A DNA stretch of 10,117 nucleotides from Clostridiaceae bacterium (GTDB taxonomy: Bacteria; Bacillota; Clostridia; Monoglobales; Firm-18), in NCBI GenBank assembly GCA_012511915.1, contig JAAZFB010000216.1, positions 1 to 10,117 of the forward strand. The letters are read 5' to 3'. The translations under genes were made by a program, and so were the position numbers. The notes under the pieces were generated by a model, which searched no databases, was not told the DNA's origin, and worked only from the letters and a program-made list of their open reading frames with translations. How positions within the stretch are numbered: the first letter of the stretch is position 1; each line of letters opens with the position of its first letter. Positions 7,501 through 10,117 of the stretch are shown in pieces.

Positions 7501-7665
7501 AGCTACTATGACGAGGATGAAATAACTGAGTTGGGTCGTTTCCCTCTTGATATTTTGGATGTAAAAAACCGAATAGAGTCTTTTGATGAAGTTGTGTTAG
7601 GGTATCATAAATTAAATGCAATGGCAGAGGCAATGCGTTGCCTCCATTGTGATAGAAGGGGTTAG
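4561..7665 (+). CDS. hydB: HydB/NuoF-like hydrogenase subunit fused to GltD/NfnB-like NADPH oxidoreductase
   Basis: The 1034-residue protein joins two flavoenzymes. Residues about 25-110 are a [2Fe-2S] thioredoxin-like domain (C33, C38, C70, C74). Residues about 140-545 are the NuoF core: GRGGAGFPTGVKW (188-200) and NADEGDPGAFMDR (216-228) for FMN and NADH, GAGAFVCGEETALL (300-313), and a [4Fe-4S] site CGKCVAC (C477, C480, C483) with C523. A stub of the usual HydB C-terminus (CRAGVC, 553-558) leads straight into a GltD/NfnB-type domain: C566, C570, C605, C609, C613 and C617 for iron-sulfur clusters, GAGASGLT (663-670) for FAD, GGVLAFGIPEYRLPK (692-706), GGGSTAMDSARTALRLGA (793-810) then YRR (817-819) for NADPH, and GGDVARGPDTV (937-947). 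The ordinary HydB ferredoxin tail is absent. Probable role: electron entry and exit to NAD(P)H in a hydrogenase complex. ATG 4561 was chosen because ATG 4504 lies inside the leader element. Confidence 0.93.
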   Translation: MKGNIIRNIDDLKSIKSTYNENIGKYKYTVLVCSGGSCVSSGCSEIKAALVDELQTLGIQQDVLVYETGCMGTCAVGPVMLILPDRVFYTKLTPEITRNIIKEHIINNKVLIEHTFYDKSLQKHIAVIDDIGFFKEQVKIALRNCGSIQYDSIDAYIASDGYLAAAKVLTGMDSIEVIEQIKTSKIAGRGGAGFPTGVKWESGYSAKSDKKFIVCNADEGDPGAFMDRSIIEGDPHSLIEGLLIGGYAIGADMGYVYVRAEYAIAVERLSEAIAQARERGLLGENIFGSGFSFDVELRMGAGAFVCGEETALLSSIEGRRGEPQQKPPFPFQKGLFGKPTIINNVETLAAIPAIILKGGKWYAQFGTPTSKGTKVFALAGDVLNTGIVEIPIGMPLGDILFKIGGGMTGKKKFKAAQIGGPSGGCITQENLNTPTDYESITKLGAIMGSGGLIVMSEDTCMVDTARFFMEFIQDESCGKCVACRVGTKRMLEILERITCGEGKDGDIDALIELGETIKDTAMCGLGQSAPNPVLSTIRYFREEYEEHVKNKYCRAGVCNNLFISPCENACPANVNVPGYMSLIAAGRFVDAYQLIKQENPFPSVCGRICTHPCELKCRRSTIDEPISICSLKRFAADYAYKNEMPYESDIVFKRNGKRIAIIGAGASGLTCGYYLARLGYEVNIYETQAVAGGVLAFGIPEYRLPKKVLGHEIDLICKTGVNVVLNTEIGKDITFEELKSKNDAVYIATGTQLPQKVNIEGEDLPGVIHGIDFLKRVNLAHPVEIGRKVVVIGGGSTAMDSARTALRLGAQEVTVLYRRIKDSMPAYESEIEEAQEEGVQIIELVSPVRFVPGNGGAVSKIECIKMGLGEFDKTGRRKSVPITNSNFFIEVDTVIPAVSQYSDLPFVKADEIGVTPWGTFIINKDTMMTTMEGVFAGGDVARGPDTVIQAIADGKNAAVSIDLYLNGSGILNKGTPIEIPSYYDEDEITELGRFPLDILDVKNRIESFDEVVLGYHKLNAMAEAMRCLHCDRRG

Positions 7666-7690
7666 TTTCCAAAAAAAGCACCGTCTTAAC

Positions 7691-7756
7691 GCCTTATCCG
7701 GCTCACGATAAGTGTGTAGGTGCAAGTTTTTATATAATATTGTGAGCCGGAAAGGC
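7691..7756 (+). promoter_or_regulatory. Repeated pseudoknot-forming leader element, copy 3 (before hydA)
   Basis: Stem 1 is CTTATC (7693-7698) with GATAAG (7707-7712). One base (7699) follows, then GGCTCAC (7700-7706) pairs with GTGAGCC (7742-7748). The crossing loop is 29 nt (7713-7741), beginning TGTGT and ending AT-rich. In this copy the 5' side (7691-7706) can also pair with 7742-7756 as a 15-bp nested stem with a single bulged A (7696), which excludes stem 1 and buries GGAAAGG (7749-7755). It starts 25 nt after the hydB stop and ends 12 nt before the hydA ATG, so it probably acts on an intercistronic message. Confidence 0.75.
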
Positions 7757-7768
7757 ATCGGTTATATA

Positions 7769-9544
7769 ATGGCTAATTTAACAATAAACGAAAAACAAAT
7801 TATCGCTGACGATGACATGACAATAATGCAAGCTGCAAAAGCAAATGGCATTAATATACCCAACCTTTGTTACATGGAAGATGTTCATAAGTTTGGCGCT
7901 TGCCGAATATGTGTTGTAGAGGTTGAGGGCGCAAAAACCCTTGCGGCATCTTGTATTACAAAAGTAAAAGACGGTATGGTTGTTCATACCAATACGCAAC
8001 GTGTACGCAAAGCCCGTAAAGTTTTATACGAATTATTACTTAGCGACCACAAGCAAAACTGCTTAATATGCAGCAGAAACCAGGGTTGTGAGCTTCAGGC
8101 ACTCGGTAAAACACTTGGAATTACCGAAACAAGGTTCGAGGGCGAAAAATCAGGTAATTCCGTTGACATTTCCGTTGCCATTACTCGCGATATGTCAAAA
8201 TGCGTATTGTGCCGTCGATGCGTCAGTGTATGCAATCAAATACAAGGAACCGGTATATTGAATGCGCAAAACAGAGGTTTTCAAACAACGATAAGTACGG
8301 CAAAAGATTTACCCATAAAAACTGTAAATTGTGCTTATTGCGGGCAATGCACCGTTGTCTGCCCTGTTGGGGCATTAAAAGAAACAGAATATGTTCAAAC
8401 GGTTTGGCAAGCGATAAATGATACGAACAAACGTGTAATTGTGCAAATTGCTCCGGCTGTAAGGGTTGCACTTGGGGAGGAATTCGGTTATCCGGCCGGC
8501 AGCCGTGTAACTGGTAAAATTGCCGCCGCACTGCATGAACTTGGTTTTGACGATGTTTTCGATACAAACTTTACAGCAGATTTAACAATTATCGAAGAGG
8601 GAACTGAATTGTTAGGTCGGCTTAAAGAGACCCTATGCGGAGGGAAATCAGTATTGCCTATGATAACAAGCTGCAGCCCGGGTTGGATAAAGTATGTAGA
8701 GCATACATACCCTGATTATCTTGAACATCTTTCTACTTGTAAATCACCTCATACAATGATGGGGGCGTTATTAAAATCTTATTATGCACAAAAAATTAAT
8801 GTCGACCCTAAAGATATATTTGTCGTTTCTATCATGCCGTGTACCGCAAAAAAATATGAAATAACCCGTGAGGAAATGCAAAATAATGGCTTCGCAAATG
8901 TTGATGCGGTGCTGACTACCAGAGAATTCGCCAGGATGATTAAAGAGGCGGGGATAGATTTTAATAATCTACCCGATAAACAGTTTGATAACCCACTTGG
9001 AATGTCCACCGGCGCTGCTGATATATTTGGACTTACCGGTGGTGTTATGGAAGCAGCACTTCGAACCGTATATGAATTAGTAACAGGCAGACAACTTCCC
9101 TTTGATGGACTGCATGTAAAACCGATAATAGGGTTAGAACAGGTAAAAGAAGCAGAACTGGTAATTCAAAATACACTTCCGGAATATAATATTTTAGAGG
9201 GTGTTGCTTTGAGGGTTGCGGTAACAGGCGGTTTAAAAGGCGCAAAACAACTTATGGAACAGGTCAAAAACGGCACATCAACATATCATTTTATTGAGGT
9301 TATGGGCTGCCCGAGCGGGTGCATAATGGGCGGTGGTCAACCTCGTCCAAACGCTAAAGATACAGCACAGAAAAGGTTTAATGCTATTTATGCTGAGGAT
9401 GAGAGCAAAGAAATGAGAAAGTCCCATGAAAATCCTTACGTTGATGAACTGTATAGAGAATTTCTCGGCACACCAAATTCTCATAAGGCACACGAGTTAT
9501 TACATACCCATTATACACAACGCCCAAAATGTTATCAGATATAA
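7769..9544 (+). CDS. hydA: [FeFe]-hydrogenase catalytic subunit HydA
   Basis: The cytoplasmic enzyme makes or oxidises H2 at an H-cluster. The 591 residues match the clostridial CpI architecture: [2Fe-2S] (C34, C45, C48, C62); His-ligated [4Fe-4S] (H94, C98, C101, C107); two ferredoxin [4Fe-4S] sites (C145, C148, C151, C155 and C188, C191, C194, C198); and the H domain with TSCSPGW (300-306), MPCTAKKYE (356-364) and EVMGCPSGCIMGGGQP (510-525). K361 and the TIIEEGTEL acid pair match proton-path and active-site residues of CpI. The C-terminal small-subunit-like segment (about 535-585, RKSHENPYVDELY) is complete. Oddities: Ser303 replaces the second Cys of the usual TSCCP, and the third motif has GCPSGC where ACPGGC or similar is common. 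It follows hydC and the hydB fusion, its presumed partners. ATG 7769 is chosen; ATG 7712 lies inside the leader element. Confidence 0.96.
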   Translation: MANLTINEKQIIADDDMTIMQAAKANGINIPNLCYMEDVHKFGACRICVVEVEGAKTLAASCITKVKDGMVVHTNTQRVRKARKVLYELLLSDHKQNCLICSRNQGCELQALGKTLGITETRFEGEKSGNSVDISVAITRDMSKCVLCRRCVSVCNQIQGTGILNAQNRGFQTTISTAKDLPIKTVNCAYCGQCTVVCPVGALKETEYVQTVWQAINDTNKRVIVQIAPAVRVALGEEFGYPAGSRVTGKIAAALHELGFDDVFDTNFTADLTIIEEGTELLGRLKETLCGGKSVLPMITSCSPGWIKYVEHTYPDYLEHLSTCKSPHTMMGALLKSYYAQKINVDPKDIFVVSIMPCTAKKYEITREEMQNNGFANVDAVLTTREFARMIKEAGIDFNNLPDKQFDNPLGMSTGAADIFGLTGGVMEAALRTVYELVTGRQLPFDGLHVKPIIGLEQVKEAELVIQNTLPEYNILEGVALRVAVTGGLKGAKQLMEQVKNGTSTYHFIEVMGCPSGCIMGGGQPRPNAKDTAQKRFNAIYAEDESKEMRKSHENPYVDELYREFLGTPNSHKAHELLHTHYTQRPKCYQI

Positions 9545-9554
9545 TATTAATTAA

Positions 9555-9592
9555 ATATAATTCTGTGAATCGGTTGACTTGCAGAATTATAT
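9555..9592. repeat. Perfect 11-bp inverted repeat around the lrp -35 region
   Basis: ATATAATTCTG (9555-9565) is exactly complementary in reverse to CAGAATTATAT (9582-9592), with a 16-bp spacer. The dyad centre falls at the first base of the -35 box of the downstream gene, and the arm centres are 27 bp apart. It could be an operator, for example for autoregulation by the Lrp-type protein, or a weak hairpin ending hydA transcription. No T-run follows, so the operator reading is slightly preferred. Confidence 0.6.
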
Positions 9593-9602
9593 ATGTTAAA
9601 AT
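9574..9602 (+). promoter_or_regulatory. Sigma-70-type promoter for the Lrp/AsnC gene
   Basis: TTGACT (9574-9579) and TAAAAT (9597-9602) are separated by 17 bp and sit 45 bp before the start codon at 9648. Both boxes are close to consensus. It overlaps the inverted repeat at 9555-9592, so a protein bound there would affect this promoter. Confidence 0.7.
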
Positions 9603-9647
9603 GAATAAAATATGAAATTTCCCATTATGTTTTCCAAAGGAGAAAAT

Positions 9648-10115
9648 ATGGAGACCATTTTAGATAACATCGATAAAAAAATATTATTACATCTTGAACA
9701 GGATTCATCTATTTCGAATTTAGAGCTTTCTAAGGCCGTCGGTCCGTCGCCCTCAGCGTGCCTTAGTCGTACGAAAAATTTAGTCAAAAGCGGCATAATA
9801 CGCCAGTTTGCTCTCGTATTGGACGAAAAAAAATTAGGGTTTGCTGTTACCGCTTTTATAACGGTTACTTTATCTCCATATAATAAAGAAACCATCAGCC
9901 ACTTTATTAACAAAGTAGTGGAGCTTCCGTTTATTTTAGAGTGTTATACTTTGGCGGGCAGTAAAGATCATCTATTAAAAGCGGTTGCACCCAATATGGA
10001 AACATATAAAGAACAGGTAATTGACAACTTGGTTGCAATACCGGGTATTAGCAGTATGGAAACGAACATCGTGGTTGATACACAAAAAAGGAAATTTGCA
10101 ATTCCATTATTATAG
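9648..10115 (+). CDS. Lrp/AsnC-family transcriptional regulator
   Basis: The 155-residue product has the family length and layout: an N-terminal winged helix-turn-helix (about 5-50, with LDNIDKKILLHLEQDSSISN and a recognition region around SPSACLSRTKNLVKSGII), a linker strand (IRQFALVLDEKKLGF), then a RAM ligand-binding domain (about 65-150) with AGSKDHLLKAVAP (103-115) at the usual small-molecule-binding turn. Such proteins bind DNA as dimers to octamers, often responding to amino acids and often controlling their own gene. ATG 9648 is chosen because AAAGGAG (9636-9642) lies 5 nt before it; ATG 9612 precedes that site. It has its own promoter, so it is not clearly part of the hydrogenase operon. 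Its effector and targets cannot be told from sequence; control of the adjacent hydrogenase genes is possible but unsupported beyond proximity. Confidence 0.92.
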   Translation: METILDNIDKKILLHLEQDSSISNLELSKAVGPSPSACLSRTKNLVKSGIIRQFALVLDEKKLGFAVTAFITVTLSPYNKETISHFINKVVELPFILECYTLAGSKDHLLKAVAPNMETYKEQVIDNLVAIPGISSMETNIVVDTQKRKFAIPLL

Positions 10116-10117
10116 GG

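Noticed and set aside
4561..7665. HydB fusion as two genes joined by a sequencing frameshift
   Set aside because: The junction (about residues 553-575) reads continuously through a conserved CENACPANVNVPGY segment typical of the GltD-type N-terminus, with no stop, start or ribosome site between. Residual doubt is stated in the fusion finding.
8223..8567. Minus-strand open frames of 100-114 codons inside hydA, hydB and lrp (for example 8223-8567, 5553-5864, 6779-7099, 9596-9913)
   Set aside because: They lie opposite strongly conserved genes, have no ribosome sites or recognisable motifs, and are compositional shadows.
8672..8677. HydA as an inactive or purely sensory hydrogenase because of TSCSP
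   Set aside because: All other ligands and motifs are present, there is no PAS or other sensory domain, and it sits with HydB and HydC partners.

Overview
The window looks like chromosome of an anaerobic, fermentative, AT-rich bacterium, most likely a Clostridia-type Firmicute. Pointers are the oxygen-sensitive [FeFe]-hydrogenase genes, AGGAGG-type ribosome binding sites, low GC and short gene spacing on one strand. The lineage is inferred from style and gene content, not from a marker gene. All seven real genes are on the + strand.

Left block (1-3785), sugar-acid metabolism: the 3' part of a PfkB-family kinase, probably 2-keto-3-deoxygluconate kinase; an NADP-type 6-phosphogluconate dehydrogenase (gnd); and a LarA-superfamily nickel-dependent racemase/epimerase that, from its neighbours, may act on gluconate or a related sugar acid. 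The block ends in a long imperfect terminator hairpin.

Middle block (about 3852-9544), hydrogenase: a NuoE/HydC-like [2Fe-2S] subunit; a 1034-residue HydB/NuoF-like subunit fused at its C-terminus to a GltD/NfnB-like FAD and NADPH oxidoreductase; and a 591-residue HydA [FeFe]-hydrogenase catalytic subunit. Together they look like an electron-bifurcating or NAD(P)H-linked hydrogenase with an extra NADPH arm built into HydB. Right end (9545-10115): a separately promoted Lrp/AsnC-family regulator.

The most notable feature is a repeated RNA-like element found three times, each directly before a start codon: before gnd (850-905), before the hydB fusion (4485-4549) and before hydA (7691-7756). Each copy can form a classical H-type pseudoknot: a 6-bp stem, a 1-nt loop, a 7-bp second stem, and a 19-29-nt loop. 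The first stem shows a compensatory change between copies, and the 3' end carries an AGAAAGGC or GGAAAGGC stretch that may be the Shine-Dalgarno region. I do not recognise it as a riboswitch class whose consensus I know. It links an NADPH-producing enzyme to a hydrogenase carrying an NADPH-type module, so a redox or NADP(H)-related translational control element is a reasonable but untested idea. The kinase (as far as visible), larA-like, hydC and lrp genes lack it.
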